A stretch of 64,000 nt of DNA from an uncultured Aquimarina sp. (GCA_947496705.1 CANMDW010000020.1:34258-98257); one strand, 5' to 3'; shown: positions 20,210 through 29,840, counted from the first letter of the stretch. The notes: a model not told the origin generated them from the letters alone. Numbers and translations are program-made.

Positions 20210-20490
20210 GAAAAGCAATTGCCTACACCTGGCCAAACTTATAAGACATACAAACAATGAAGTATATGAGATTGATAACAATCTTATAAAAAATACTATC
20301 AGCCTATTAGCTCTGGGAAGAAAAAACTACTCATTTGCCCGATCGCAAAAAACTGCAATGCTATATTCTTTCTTCGCTACTTGTATAATCAATCATATAG
20401 ATCCATATCGATGGTTTAAAGATATAGTAGAGAATTCCAGAACATAAAACATATAAAATAGCAGAGCTTCTTCCTGGCAATTAAGCGATT
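20210..20490 (+). pseudogene. decayed IS66-family transposase C-terminal fragment
   Basis: From 20256: NEVYEIDNNLIKNTISLLALGRKNYSFARSQKTAMLYSFFATCIINHIDPYRWFKDIVENS, then a shifted frame RIPEHKTYKIAELLPGN; matches the IS66 pattern EIDNNxxENxIRPLALGRKNYLFAGS...NGINPYxWLxDVLxRIxxHxxxxxxELLPxNW. Confidence 0.85.
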
Positions 20491-20610
20491 ACTAGACTAA
20501 AGCCCGCCTAAATGACAAAGTCGGACAGGGGAGAAGAAAATACTTTATAAAGGTGATTGCGGACATTCAATTTAAAAATTCAATTATGCAGCATCCCTGC
20601 CTGGTCAAAA

Positions 20611-21834
20611 CTATACTTTATATTTTTTGATGAGAGTTGGGTCGGGATCCATTCCCAAACCAATTTTTGTCGGGCTGTCTATATAGCCGTCTTTTATAGG
20701 AAAAGCCTCTAGCGCAGGGTTAAAGTCGCGGGCTTTTGCGGGATAAGTCTCCAATATCAATGCATTAGAGATAGAGGCTACTGCATGAACATTCATATGA
20801 GCATATCCGTGTGGCGCCACAGGAATGTGGAATGCCGAGCAGAGAGCTGCTATTTTCCTCATTTCGGTAAGCCCTCCGCCTTTGATAGAATCAATATTTA
20901 TAATATCGCAAGAATGATTCTCAACCAAATCACGGGCTCCCCATCGTGTATATTCATTTTCGCCTGCTACAATAGGTATATCCAAAGCATCACGCACTTC
21001 GGCATTCCCTCGCCAATCATCTGGGGCAACGGGCTCTTCAAACCAGTAAAGATCAAGATCCTCTACCATTCTTCCGTATCTTATGGCCTCGTATGCAGAT
21101 TTGTAGCCGTTATTGGCATCTACCATCACTCTGGCACTGTTCCCCAGAGCTTTTACAACAGCTCTTGTACGTTCGGCATCTCCTTTGGCATCAAGGTATC
21201 CAATTTTCATTTTTACCACTTTATAACCTTCCTTCACATATGCTTCCATTTCTTTTACGAGATCTGCAATACTTTTTCCTTCGGCATAGTATCCACCGGC
21301 AGCATACACAGGTATTTTTTCCCTGTAAGTTCCCAATACTTTATGCACGGGTTGTTGTAGTGCCTTACCTACAATATCCCAAACACAAAGATCTACACTG
21401 CCAATGGCATGTATTTCTTTTCCTTTGGCGACCGGTTTTCTATTATGAAAGAACATATGATCCCAGATTTGTTCTGTATTCATAAGGTTCATTCCTTTGA
21501 TCTTTTTTACAAAATTTAAGACATCTTTATCGGCACCTTTGGTTACAGAATATCCTGTAATCCCTTCATTGGTTGTAATTTTAAGAAACGTGGTCGAAGG
21601 ATAGCCGCCTCCCGATTTTTTTATGGCATTCCAGGTTAACGGGGTCTTTTTATCAAACTTCAGTTTGATAATTTCTACGTCTTTTATAGTAATATGGGTG
21701 AGCACATCTTTGGCAGAACTTTTTAGAGGTTGATCTACCTGTGATATAAAACGTTCTCCCCCTATTAATGGTAATGCTGCCATGGCAGCTATTCCTGTGG
21801 TAGCTTTTTTAAGGAAATTTCTACGGTTTTTCAT
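20611..21834 (-). CDS. mandelate racemase / muconate lactonizing enzyme-type enolase-superfamily protein with Tat-like signal
   Basis: MKNRRNFLKKATTGIAAMAALPLIGG leader; KVVKMKIGYLDAKGDAER; VDANNGYKSAYEA; WFEEPVAPDDW; VAGENEYTRWG; VAPHGYAHMNVH. Confidence 0.9.
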   Translation of the reverse strand: MKNRRNFLKKATTGIAAMAALPLIGGERFISQVDQPLKSSAKDVLTHITIKDVEIIKLKFDKKTPLTWNAIKKSGGGYPSTTFLKITTNEGITGYSVTKGADKDVLNFVKKIKGMNLMNTEQIWDHMFFHNRKPVAKGKEIHAIGSVDLCVWDIVGKALQQPVHKVLGTYREKIPVYAAGGYYAEGKSIADLVKEMEAYVKEGYKVVKMKIGYLDAKGDAERTRAVVKALGNSARVMVDANNGYKSAYEAIRYGRMVEDLDLYWFEEPVAPDDWRGNAEVRDALDIPIVAGENEYTRWGARDLVENHSCDIINIDSIKGGGLTEMRKIAALCSAFHIPVAPHGYAHMNVHAVASISNALILETYPAKARDFNPALEAFPIKDGYIDSPTKIGLGMDPDPTLIKKYKV

Positions 21835-21884
21835 ATATAAATCTTTTCAGAAATAATACGTATAACTATACAACTTCCCTTATT

Positions 21885-21922
21885 GACACAAAAAAATCCG
21901 GTGATGTCAAACCGGATTTAGT
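21885..21922 (-). terminator. terminator-like hairpin
   Basis: AAATCCGGT-GATGTCA-AACCGGATTT flanked by an A/T tract. Confidence 0.6.
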
Positions 21923-21935
21923 GAATTATAAGTAT

Positions 21936-22006
21936 GAAGTGATTTAAACTTTTTTGCCTGTTTGTCAGTCAGGGTAGAATTGAAGCGAAAAAGTTTAAAT
22001 CACTTC
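21936..22006. repeat. 19-bp perfect inverted repeat enclosing 33 nt
   Basis: GAAGTGATTTAAACTTTTT (21936-21954) and AAAAAGTTTAAATCACTTC (21988-22006). Confidence 0.85.
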
Positions 22007-22017
22007 TTAGCTTAACA

Positions 22018-22845
22018 CTAGCTTTTGGTACCATTCTTCATATTTTCTTTTACGAGACCATAAAATTGATCAAACTTTGCATCAATTATAATCCTGGTAG
22101 CTGTTTCTATACTTTGTGAGCCATATTCGCTTTTCCCTAAGACTTCCATTCGCTTAGGATCTATCTTAAAATCATTCTGTAAGGTTCTTACTACCGCTGC
22201 GGCTTGTTTTGCACTAAGATCCCAGTTGTCGGCTATACTTTTGTCTTTAATATTAAGTGCATTGCTATTTCCTTCAACAATGATTTTTAAATCAGGTTTA
22301 GAATTTAATGCATTTGCTATTTTTCCTAGTACGCCTTTTGCTTTTTCATCTATAGCATAACTTTTATCGCTCTCACCAAATAGTAAGGTGTTGGCTAATG
22401 TAATGAGTACACTTCCATTTTTTAAAGCGATCGTGTTGGCTTGATCTCCCAGGGCATTTTTTAACACCTTTAAGGTTTCCAGTTTTGTAGCATCACTTTC
22501 ACTAATCGCATCATTAATAGCCTTAAGTTGCCTGTCTTTTTCCTGAAGGCTTTTTAAGGATGACTCAAGGTTTTGAGCCTTCTTTTTAGAGAGTTCTGTA
22601 AAATTTCCCATGTTGCTTAAAAGAGATGCATTTGTCTCTTTAAGGTCTTTAACCTGCATTTCCATAGTTTCTACCTGGGTTAGCGTAGCTTTCTCTTTTT
22701 TACGAGAATCGTTTAACTCTGCTTTGGTAGCTTTCAATTCTTTCCTAAGCTGATCTATTTCATCAAGAAGATCCTTTTTTTTCTGAGAATATATTGATGA
22801 GGTAGAAATCAATAGCACGGTGGCAAATACAATAATTTTTTTCAT
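22018..22845 (-). CDS. secreted coiled-coil protein with OmpA-like C-terminal region
   Basis: Signal peptide MKKIIVFATVLLISTSSIYSQ; heptad-rich middle; C-terminal LKIIVEGNSNALN...DNWDLSAKQAAAVVRTLQNDFKIDPKRMEVLGKSEYGS. Confidence 0.8.
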   Translation of the reverse strand: MKKIIVFATVLLISTSSIYSQKKKDLLDEIDQLRKELKATKAELNDSRKKEKATLTQVETMEMQVKDLKETNASLLSNMGNFTELSKKKAQNLESSLKSLQEKDRQLKAINDAISESDATKLETLKVLKNALGDQANTIALKNGSVLITLANTLLFGESDKSYAIDEKAKGVLGKIANALNSKPDLKIIVEGNSNALNIKDKSIADNWDLSAKQAAAVVRTLQNDFKIDPKRMEVLGKSEYGSQSIETATRIIIDAKFDQFYGLVKENMKNGTKS

Positions 22846-22902
22846 TGGTTTTAGTATGATTTGTTGCAATTGCTAAAGTAAAACTTTTTTACAAATATCA
22901 AA

Positions 22903-23063
22903 GTAAGAGCATGTTTAAAAACCCTACTTCCTGAAAACTACTATTTTGAGAACTGTGATTTTATTTCAAATGCTGCAAATATCCCGATATGCTCAACCGA
23001 AACTTTACCAAAACCTCAAACTATTTATTTTTCAGTTTGTATTCTTTTTAAACATGCTCTTAC
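22903..23063. mobile_element. MITE-like element bounded by an 18-bp perfect inverted repeat
   Basis: GTAAGAGCATGTTTAAAA (22903-22920) and TTTTAAACATGCTCTTAC (23046-23063); non-coding interior; TA flanks possible. Confidence 0.5.
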
Positions 23064-23069
23064 ATGTTG

Positions 23070-23510
23070 CTATGACTTTTCTAATAATTTTTTCGCGTTT
23101 TCAATACTAGTGTTGATCTGATCTCGCATTTCATTGACTTCGGTCTCTTCTTCTTTTAATAATTTCATTTGTGAGGATAGTTTGTCGGAATTGGTTTCAT
23201 CATTTTCATTATCATGAGGAAATTTTTCGCTGAAATCACTCATCCATTCCATCATAAAGTCATAAGAGTCTTTAAGGTCTTGTTGTGCTTTGGCATAAGA
23301 TTTCCCGGTTTCGGTAGTATCAATTTTGGATTCAAGATCTTTGATCAGGGTACTTATCTCTCCCATTTTGGGCATTACTTCATCATGTACATCAATTATT
23401 TTTTGCATTAACAGATCAAACTCCTGCTCTTCTTTAGAAAGTTGATCACAGGATATAATGGTTACTGCTGTGGTAATAAAAAAAACGATTCGTATAAAAA
23501 GTGATTTCAT
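23070..23510 (-). CDS. hypothetical lipoprotein, coiled-coil
   Basis: MKSLFIRIVFFITTAVTIISCDQLSKEEQEF lipobox; helical body. Confidence 0.75.
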   Translation of the reverse strand: MKSLFIRIVFFITTAVTIISCDQLSKEEQEFDLLMQKIIDVHDEVMPKMGEISTLIKDLESKIDTTETGKSYAKAQQDLKDSYDFMMEWMSDFSEKFPHDNENDETNSDKLSSQMKLLKEEETEVNEMRDQINTSIENAKKLLEKS

Positions 23511-23701
23511 TTGGCATATATTATTTTGATTAATTCAAAGTTATTATTTTTTAAATCACTACATTTCTTTATTCTTACTTTCTTTATAATTTTTCCCAAT
23601 TCTATTCATTTTAGATATCTCAATTCATGAACTCGTCTTGAATTGAAATATACAAAGAACAATTGCAGTGATTAAAATGTATGTTAACATATAGATAAGA
23701 T

Positions 23702-24625
23702 TTAAGGTTTTTGAGTTTCATTTTCTTTTAAAAGCGGTATTAGCATTTGGTCATACATTTTTTCTGTCATGTAGGTTACCACACGATCTGTTTTGTCGGG
23801 GTGCCCTCCTTCAAACGGGGGTTTGGGATCATATTCCAGATTTAAAGCAGTAAAAGCGGCATAATTTCTTCCCAAAATATGATCGATTAAGGCCAGGCTC
23901 ATATCAATTCCGGCAGATACTCCTGCACTTGTCCAGTATTTTCCATCATTGGTGTAACGTTTTTTTACATACTTTGCCCCATATTGCGCTAGTTTTTCTT
24001 CGGCTTTATACCAATTAGTAGTCGCTTCTTTACCCTCTAGCAATCCTGCTGCTCCAAGAATCCAGGCTCCCGTACAAACACTCAAGGTATACTTACTATT
24101 TTGGTCGATTTTCCTGATCCAATCGAGAAGCTTTTTATCTTTTGTAGCGTTGTAAGTTGCTACTACCCCTCCTGGTATGAGTAAAATATCTAACCGATCA
24201 ATATCATCAATACTATAATCTACTTCTGTCTTTACTTTATCACTACTGGTTACTATCCCTTTATTTCTGCCAATTAATATTTTTTTTGTTGGATACATAT
24301 GATTTAATACAGATAATGGCCCCATAGCATCCAGCATAAAATATCCATCATACAAAAGAATGCCTATAGTTTGAATAGTATCATTTGGCATTTCATTAAA
24401 TACGGTCATTAATTCTTGATGTGACATCGCCTTCAATTCGGCATTTGTATATGGCGTACCATCTGGTTTTAAGTTATAGTCTTCTTTTGTTTCACAAACC
24501 TGATGTATTGCTGTTTTGTGTTCTGAAATATTTGATTGATCGGTATTTTGTTTCTCAGTTTGATTTGGCTGCAAACAACTTATTTGTATAAGTGCTATGA
24601 ACAACATCTGTACTAATTGTTTCAT
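23702..24625 (-). CDS. DJ-1/PfpI (GATase1-like) family lipoprotein
   Basis: IQTIGILLYDGYFMLDAMGPLSVL; DILLIPGGVVATYNATKD; YTLSVCTGAWILGAAGLLEGKEATTNW. Confidence 0.9.
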   Translation of the reverse strand: MKQLVQMLFIALIQISCLQPNQTEKQNTDQSNISEHKTAIHQVCETKEDYNLKPDGTPYTNAELKAMSHQELMTVFNEMPNDTIQTIGILLYDGYFMLDAMGPLSVLNHMYPTKKILIGRNKGIVTSSDKVKTEVDYSIDDIDRLDILLIPGGVVATYNATKDKKLLDWIRKIDQNSKYTLSVCTGAWILGAAGLLEGKEATTNWYKAEEKLAQYGAKYVKKRYTNDGKYWTSAGVSAGIDMSLALIDHILGRNYAAFTALNLEYDPKPPFEGGHPDKTDRVVTYMTEKMYDQMLIPLLKENETQKP

Positions 24626-25362
24626 GATTTTCTTTTTTTATGATGTAGTGTTTTTGAAGTCAGTATATAAAGGATAAAGCCCGAAAGGATCGTAAAAATC
24701 CCAAAGAGTGAAAATGTACGTAACAACAGATTGTTAAAATTATCACGCTCGTTATAGTCCATGGTATGCAGCATCCATAAAAAGTCGAATATCCGCCATT
24801 GATTATTTCTGAAAGTCTGCACATTCCCGTATTCTGGTGAAACATATACGGTAGTATTGGCAGGTTCATTAAAGGTAATAGCATAAGCAGGAAGTGGGCG
24901 TTTGCGATATTCATGATGATTTCCGGCCTCGGTTAAGTATTCGACCTGGCCGATTTTTGCTTTAACATTAAGTTTATGTTGTGCTACACGAATAGCTTCA
25001 TCTTTGCCGAGTGATTTTCTTGGTTGTCCATTTATGGCATCTATAAGCAGTACGTTTTTTTTTCCTTCAGAAAGGAATTGCATACGATATATAGGTTTTT
25101 CCAAAATTGTAGTGAGTTCTAGTGAAATCAAACGGTCATTTTTGGTGAGCTGATCGCTCAGGAACATTGTTGGAGAAACATATTCGACTTCTTTGGGAAG
25201 TAGAGGTGTTGTATGTTTTAGATCATCACCACGAATTTTATCAATATTAGTCCAACTGAAATAGAGCCCGCCGATAGTCCACAGTAAAAACTGAATGCCT
25301 AAAACAACACCAAGATATCGATGCCATTTGCGGGTTAATCGTACTATATTACTTTTTTTCAT
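24622..25362 (-). CDS. PepSY-domain membrane protein
   Basis: RLTRKWHRYLGVVLGIQFLLWTIGGLYFSW; DFLWMLHTMDYNERDNFNNLLLRTFSLFGIFTILSGFILYI. Confidence 0.88.
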   Translation of the reverse strand: MKKSNIVRLTRKWHRYLGVVLGIQFLLWTIGGLYFSWTNIDKIRGDDLKHTTPLLPKEVEYVSPTMFLSDQLTKNDRLISLELTTILEKPIYRMQFLSEGKKNVLLIDAINGQPRKSLGKDEAIRVAQHKLNVKAKIGQVEYLTEAGNHHEYRKRPLPAYAITFNEPANTTVYVSPEYGNVQTFRNNQWRIFDFLWMLHTMDYNERDNFNNLLLRTFSLFGIFTILSGFILYILTSKTLHHKKRKS

Positions 25363-25485
25363 TCTGGTTATTTTATTTATATTAAATCTGCTTTATGCTT
25401 TAGAAAACCTCTGCCTGCGTATCTACCTGGTCGGCAGACAGACGGGCAGGTTTTACAGTAGTTTCAATGCATAAGCGGGTTAAAT

Positions 25486-25626
25486 TTAAGATGGGTGATT
25501 AACCTCAATTATGGTTGCTCCCGGTAACGGATTATTATAGCGATCTACTATTTTCCCTTTGTATGATTGTTGGGCATAGTTTAATAGACTCGTACACAAG
25601 GATACGAGTACCATGTATTTTTTCAT
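25486..25626 (-). pseudogene. TonB-dependent receptor stub: signal peptide plus start of CarboxypepD_reg-like domain
   Basis: Minus strand: MKKYMVLVSLCTSLLNYAQQSYKGKIVDRYNNPLPGATIIEVNHPS*; typical N-terminus of a Bacteroidota TonB receptor, ending after 46 aa. Confidence 0.75.
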
Positions 25627-25750
25627 GAATGATTAGATATATAGATTTTTTATGGAATTATATAGATGTATAATCCCTTAAAAATGTTTATAATACAATG
25701 ACCCTAAACCAATTGTTGTTGATTTAGAAGATTAAAAAAACAATATGAAT

Positions 25751-26131
25751 CTATATAAATTGAGGAGGGTGGTCAATGGTACTTGAGATCTCCAGAAGCT
25801 GAAAATGTAGCAGTTTCCAATTGTGTGTTGTAGTGAAGCCGGTTAGAATGCCTCCTAGTTGTATTGTGTTTTCCTGAAAAAATAATGGGATAAAGGCTTC
25901 AGTAATAATAACGGTATCAGAATTCTCGGTAGAGGATTGTGTTTTGCCTTTTATTTGACTCATTAAATAACACTTACCATTACAGTTGAGACGTGGTCGC
26001 TCTTTGTTTACACAATATTTTTCTACAATGGTGTCAATGTTAAGTTGATAATACAGCACGGTACTGATTTCCATAGCGGGACGTATGGCAAAGGAAGCAA
26101 ATAATAGTATAGAGAACAGGATTCTCATCAA
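25751..26131 (-). CDS. small cysteine-containing membrane/secreted hypothetical protein
   Basis: MMRILFSILLFASFAIRPAMEISTVLYYQLNIDTIVEKYCVNKERPRLNCNGKCYLMSQIKG; type often seen beside TonB receptor/PepSY genes (from memory). Confidence 0.7.
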   Translation of the reverse strand: MMRILFSILLFASFAIRPAMEISTVLYYQLNIDTIVEKYCVNKERPRLNCNGKCYLMSQIKGKTQSSTENSDTVIITEAFIPLFFQENTIQLGGILTGFTTTHNWKLLHFQLLEISSTIDHPPQFI

Positions 26132-26350
26132 TACACATTAAATTTCGTGCAAAAGTACGGATTTGATCATTCTTTTGCCTAAAAAAACAAATAAGGTGTT
26201 GTTAAAAAGATTGGTTTTAACATAGAAACTCATGTTTTATAGTATAATTGAAGTACTATAGCTTCTGCTTAAATCATTTTCATAAGCGTTCATCATTTTT
26301 AGAAGTTGTTCAAGTTTCCGGGGTTTATCAGTTCCATACATCGCGGAAAC

Positions 26351-26426
26351 ATAGTTGCATACATCATGCAAGCATAGTTGCATACATCGTGCAAGCATAG
26401 TTGCATACATCGTGCAAGCATAGTTC
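26351..26426. repeat. 23-bp tandem repeat, about 3 copies
   Basis: AGCATAGTTGCATACATCGTGCA unit, first copy with ATC-A variant. Confidence 0.85.
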
Positions 26427-26484
26427 TATATACTGAGTAAAGAGTAACTAATTGGTTGTTGGTGTTGTATTGTGTTTTGTTTGT

Positions 26485-27396
26485 TTATTGATATAGGTCT
26501 CCCTGCAGGTATTTTAGGCCAGAATCACACACTACAGTAACAATTCTTTTTCCCTTACCTAAAACTTTGGCTCTTTGGATAGCTGCCCAAACGTTACCAC
26601 CAGAGGTGATTCCGCCAAAGATACCTTCTTTGCGGGCCAAATCACGAGCCGTAGCATAGGCGTCTTCGTCTTTAATGGCTATGATATGATCTGCCAGATC
26701 TAATCTGCAAATTGCAGGAATAAAACCGGCTCCCATGCCTTCAAGTCTGTGGTTCCCTGTGATGTCTCCTCCAGAAAGGGCTCTCACATAATAGGGTTCG
26801 GTGGGGATACATCGTATGTTTGGGTTTTTCTTTTTAAAGATTTCGGCATTGCCCGAAAAGCAAGCTCCGGTACCCACCCCGGCAATAAATTCATCAAAAT
26901 CGGTACCCAGCACTTCGATGATTTCGTTAGCCATGTTATGATAGGCATTTCGATTATCAATGTTATTAAATTGATCTGTCCAGAAGGTATTGGGCTGCTG
27001 GCTGATTTCTTTTACTCTTTTTAATGCTGAATTAATTATTTGTACAGTGATTTTACCGTGATTGCTTGGAATAAGCTCTAAGGTGGCTCCAAAAGCCCTC
27101 ATGGTTTGCAATTTTTCTTCTGCAAAAGCATCAGACGAAACAAAATGAGCTTTATATCCTTTGGCAGCACATATCATTGCCAATGAGCTGCCTGTACTAC
27201 CCCCGGTATAGTCGATTACCATTCCTCCGGGTTTAAGTTCACCTCTTTTCTCGGCCTCCTCTATCATCGCAAGTGCCATCCTGTCTTTCATACTTCCCGT
27301 AGGGTTTCCGCCTTCATATTTCACAAAGACCTCGGCACAATTTGAGTCTACTAAGTTCTCTAATTTAATCAATGGAGTATTTCCTATTCCTTTCAT
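26485..27396 (-). CDS. PLP-dependent cysteine synthase / CBS-family protein
   Basis: GNTPLIKLENLV; GGNPTGSMKDRMAL; DYTGGSTGSSLAMICAAKGY; AGVGTGACFSGNAEIF; GGITSGGNVWAA. Confidence 0.9.
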   Translation of the reverse strand: MKGIGNTPLIKLENLVDSNCAEVFVKYEGGNPTGSMKDRMALAMIEEAEKRGELKPGGMVIDYTGGSTGSSLAMICAAKGYKAHFVSSDAFAEEKLQTMRAFGATLELIPSNHGKITVQIINSALKRVKEISQQPNTFWTDQFNNIDNRNAYHNMANEIIEVLGTDFDEFIAGVGTGACFSGNAEIFKKKNPNIRCIPTEPYYVRALSGGDITGNHRLEGMGAGFIPAICRLDLADHIIAIKDEDAYATARDLARKEGIFGGITSGGNVWAAIQRAKVLGKGKRIVTVVCDSGLKYLQGDLYQ

Positions 27397-27517
27397 GATA
27401 TAGTTACAATTTCTAAAGCAAAAGTATAGTAGCTCAAGAAGGTATACAGCCCGAATCTTGCGAAGTTTTGTTTTCGGGTGCTTGATCTGTGAGTCTGTTA
27501 TGCTTTTTTATATTGAT

Positions 27518-27970
27518 TTATTTTTTTTGATCAGAGCTGTTTTTAAGTTCGATTAGTGTTGATTGAGAAGCCGCGCAAAGTTTTTCTTTTCCGTTTTTAA
27601 CGATGAATACCTCAGATCTGCATATAGTTAATGTTCTTCCATTCTTTAAAACATTAGATTTACCAATCAGCAGTTCTCCATCACCCGGAGACATCAGATT
27701 AAGTTTAAATTCTACTGTTAAAACAGAAGAATTCTCTTCCATCAATGAAAATGCGGCATACCCGGCAGTATTATCGGCAATAGTACTAATGATACCTGCA
27801 TGAAAAAATCCATGTTGTTGGGTCAGGTTAGGGTCATAAGGTATATGGATTTCGCAATATCCTGGTTGTACATCGATCAATTTTGCATTGATGAATTTCA
27901 TAAACTTTTGTCTTTGAAAACTTTCTTCTACCTTTTTTTGGTAGGTATTTGATTTTGGTTCAAATTTCAT
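27518..27970 (-). CDS. PaaI-family (hotdog) thioesterase
   Basis: LTQQHGFFHAGIISTIADNTAGYAAFSLM; VLTVEFKLNLMSPGDGELLIG. Confidence 0.88.
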   Translation of the reverse strand: MKFEPKSNTYQKKVEESFQRQKFMKFINAKLIDVQPGYCEIHIPYDPNLTQQHGFFHAGIISTIADNTAGYAAFSLMEENSSVLTVEFKLNLMSPGDGELLIGKSNVLKNGRTLTICRSEVFIVKNGKEKLCAASQSTLIELKNSSDQKK

Positions 27971-28050
27971 GGTATAGCAATCGATATGTGATTATTTTGT
28001 AAGGTACATTATGGAGTATAAATTACTAATAATTATGCTGATATGTAGTA

Positions 28051-28674
28051 TTAGGTGTTTTTTTGATTTTGAAGTATAAAGGAAGGAAGTGAAACCTGAT
28101 ATTTTACTACTACCAATCGAATGACAATGATCAATAGCGTAGTGGCGATATAGATGATATTTTGATCTATTCTCGACGAGTGCAATACCATAAAACAAAT
28201 CCCTCCCGCTATTGAGGCAGTAGCATAGATTTCCTTTCTGAAAATTACCGGAATCTCGTTGCATAGAATGTCGCGGATTACACCGCCAAAACATCCGGTC
28301 ATGGTTCCCAAAGCAATAGATATAACAGGCTCTAATCCTGTCTGAATGCCAATTTCTACTCCAATGATAGTAAAAATGCCCAGACCGATGGTATCAAATA
28401 AGAAAAGAGATTTTTTGAGGTAACCCAACTTGTTTCTAAAGATAATTGAGAATACTACCACGCCGCCGATCAAGTACAGGTTTACTGTATTTTGCATCCA
28501 TGAAACCGGCGTATTGCCAATGAGTATATCCCGAAGCGTCCCACCACCAATTGCGGTCACAAAAGCAATAATAAATATCCCGAAAAGATCAAGTTTTCGG
28601 TGTATAGCACTTAGTGCTCCCGAGATGGCAAAAGCTGCTGTTCCTAAAATATCCAATGTGTCAAAAAATGTCAT
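28051..28674 (-). CDS. TRIC/UPF0126 (YicG-like) membrane protein
   Basis: DILGTAAFAISGALSAIHRKLDLFGIFIIAFVTAIGGGTLRDILIG repeated later as GTMTGCFGGVIRDILCNEIPVI. Confidence 0.92.
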   Translation of the reverse strand: MTFFDTLDILGTAAFAISGALSAIHRKLDLFGIFIIAFVTAIGGGTLRDILIGNTPVSWMQNTVNLYLIGGVVVFSIIFRNKLGYLKKSLFLFDTIGLGIFTIIGVEIGIQTGLEPVISIALGTMTGCFGGVIRDILCNEIPVIFRKEIYATASIAGGICFMVLHSSRIDQNIIYIATTLLIIVIRLVVVKYQVSLPSFILQNQKNT

Positions 28675-28844
28675 AGTTATGAAATAGTTTTTTATACTCC
28701 TGTAAATGTATGTATATTGATTAGATACGATGATGTACTAGCAAAAAATCTAATAACTGTACTTTATGAGTTCATAATAATTCTTAATAACTTTAATGTA
28801 AGGTTTATGATCAAATTGCTACTTTTACACTATATAAAAACGAA

Positions 28845-29819
28845 ATGAATATGTCTGATACAATAGAAAGAATAAAATGCCTTATTATAGGCTCTGGACC
28901 TGCAGGATATACTGCGGCAATATACGCAGCGAGAGCCGATCTTAAACCAGTTATGTATACCGGTATGGAACCAGGAGGGCAGCTAACCACTACTACAGAG
29001 GTTGATAACTTTCCTGGATACCCCGAAGGTATAGACGGGCCGACAATGATGGTACAGTTACAGCAACAAGCAGAACGTTTTGGTACCGAAGTGCGTATCG
29101 GAATGGTTACAGCAGTTGATTTTAGTAAAGAAGTAGGGGGGATCCACAAGATTACTGTAGATAATACAACAGCGATTGAAGCTGAAACAGTTATTATTTC
29201 TACCGGAGCTACGGCAAGATATCTTGGATTACCCAGTGAGCAAAAATTACGCGGAGGCGGGGTTTCTGCATGTGCGGTTTGTGACGGATTTTTCTATAAA
29301 GGACAAGATGTAGCTATTGTGGGTGGAGGAGATACAGCCGCCGAAGAAGCGACATATCTTGCCAATATTTGTTCTACTGTTACGATGCTGGTGCGTAAAG
29401 ATCAGATGAGAGCTTCCAAGGCAATGCAACACAGAGTAAACAATACTCCTAATTTGAAGGTACTATATAATACCGAAGTTGATGAGGTATTAGGAGATCA
29501 GGTTGTAGAAGGTTTACGAATGGTAAATAATCAAACCGGTGAAAAGACAGAAATTGAAATCACAGGATTATTTATAGCTATCGGGCATACTCCAAATACT
29601 GGTATTTTCAAGGGCCAGTTGGATATGGATACTACCGGATATATTATTACTGAAGGTAAATCTACCAAGACTAATATTCCCGGGGTATTTGCATCCGGAG
29701 ACGTTCAGGATAAAGAATACAGGCAAGCTGTTACAGCAGCCGGAACAGGGTGTATGGCAGCACTTGATGCAGAAAGATATCTTGCTACTATTGAAACCAG
29801 TGAAGGGGTTTCTGCTTAA
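28845..29819 (+). CDS. trxB: thioredoxin-disulfide reductase
   Basis: GSGPAGYTAAIYAARADLKP; GGGVSACAVCDGFFYKGQDVAIVGGGDTAAEEATYL; PGVFASGDVQDKEYRQAVTAAGTGCMAAL. Confidence 0.96.
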   Translation: MNMSDTIERIKCLIIGSGPAGYTAAIYAARADLKPVMYTGMEPGGQLTTTTEVDNFPGYPEGIDGPTMMVQLQQQAERFGTEVRIGMVTAVDFSKEVGGIHKITVDNTTAIEAETVIISTGATARYLGLPSEQKLRGGGVSACAVCDGFFYKGQDVAIVGGGDTAAEEATYLANICSTVTMLVRKDQMRASKAMQHRVNNTPNLKVLYNTEVDEVLGDQVVEGLRMVNNQTGEKTEIEITGLFIAIGHTPNTGIFKGQLDMDTTGYIITEGKSTKTNIPGVFASGDVQDKEYRQAVTAAGTGCMAALDAERYLATIETSEGVSA

Positions 29820-29840
29820 ATAAATAGGATATAGAACAAT

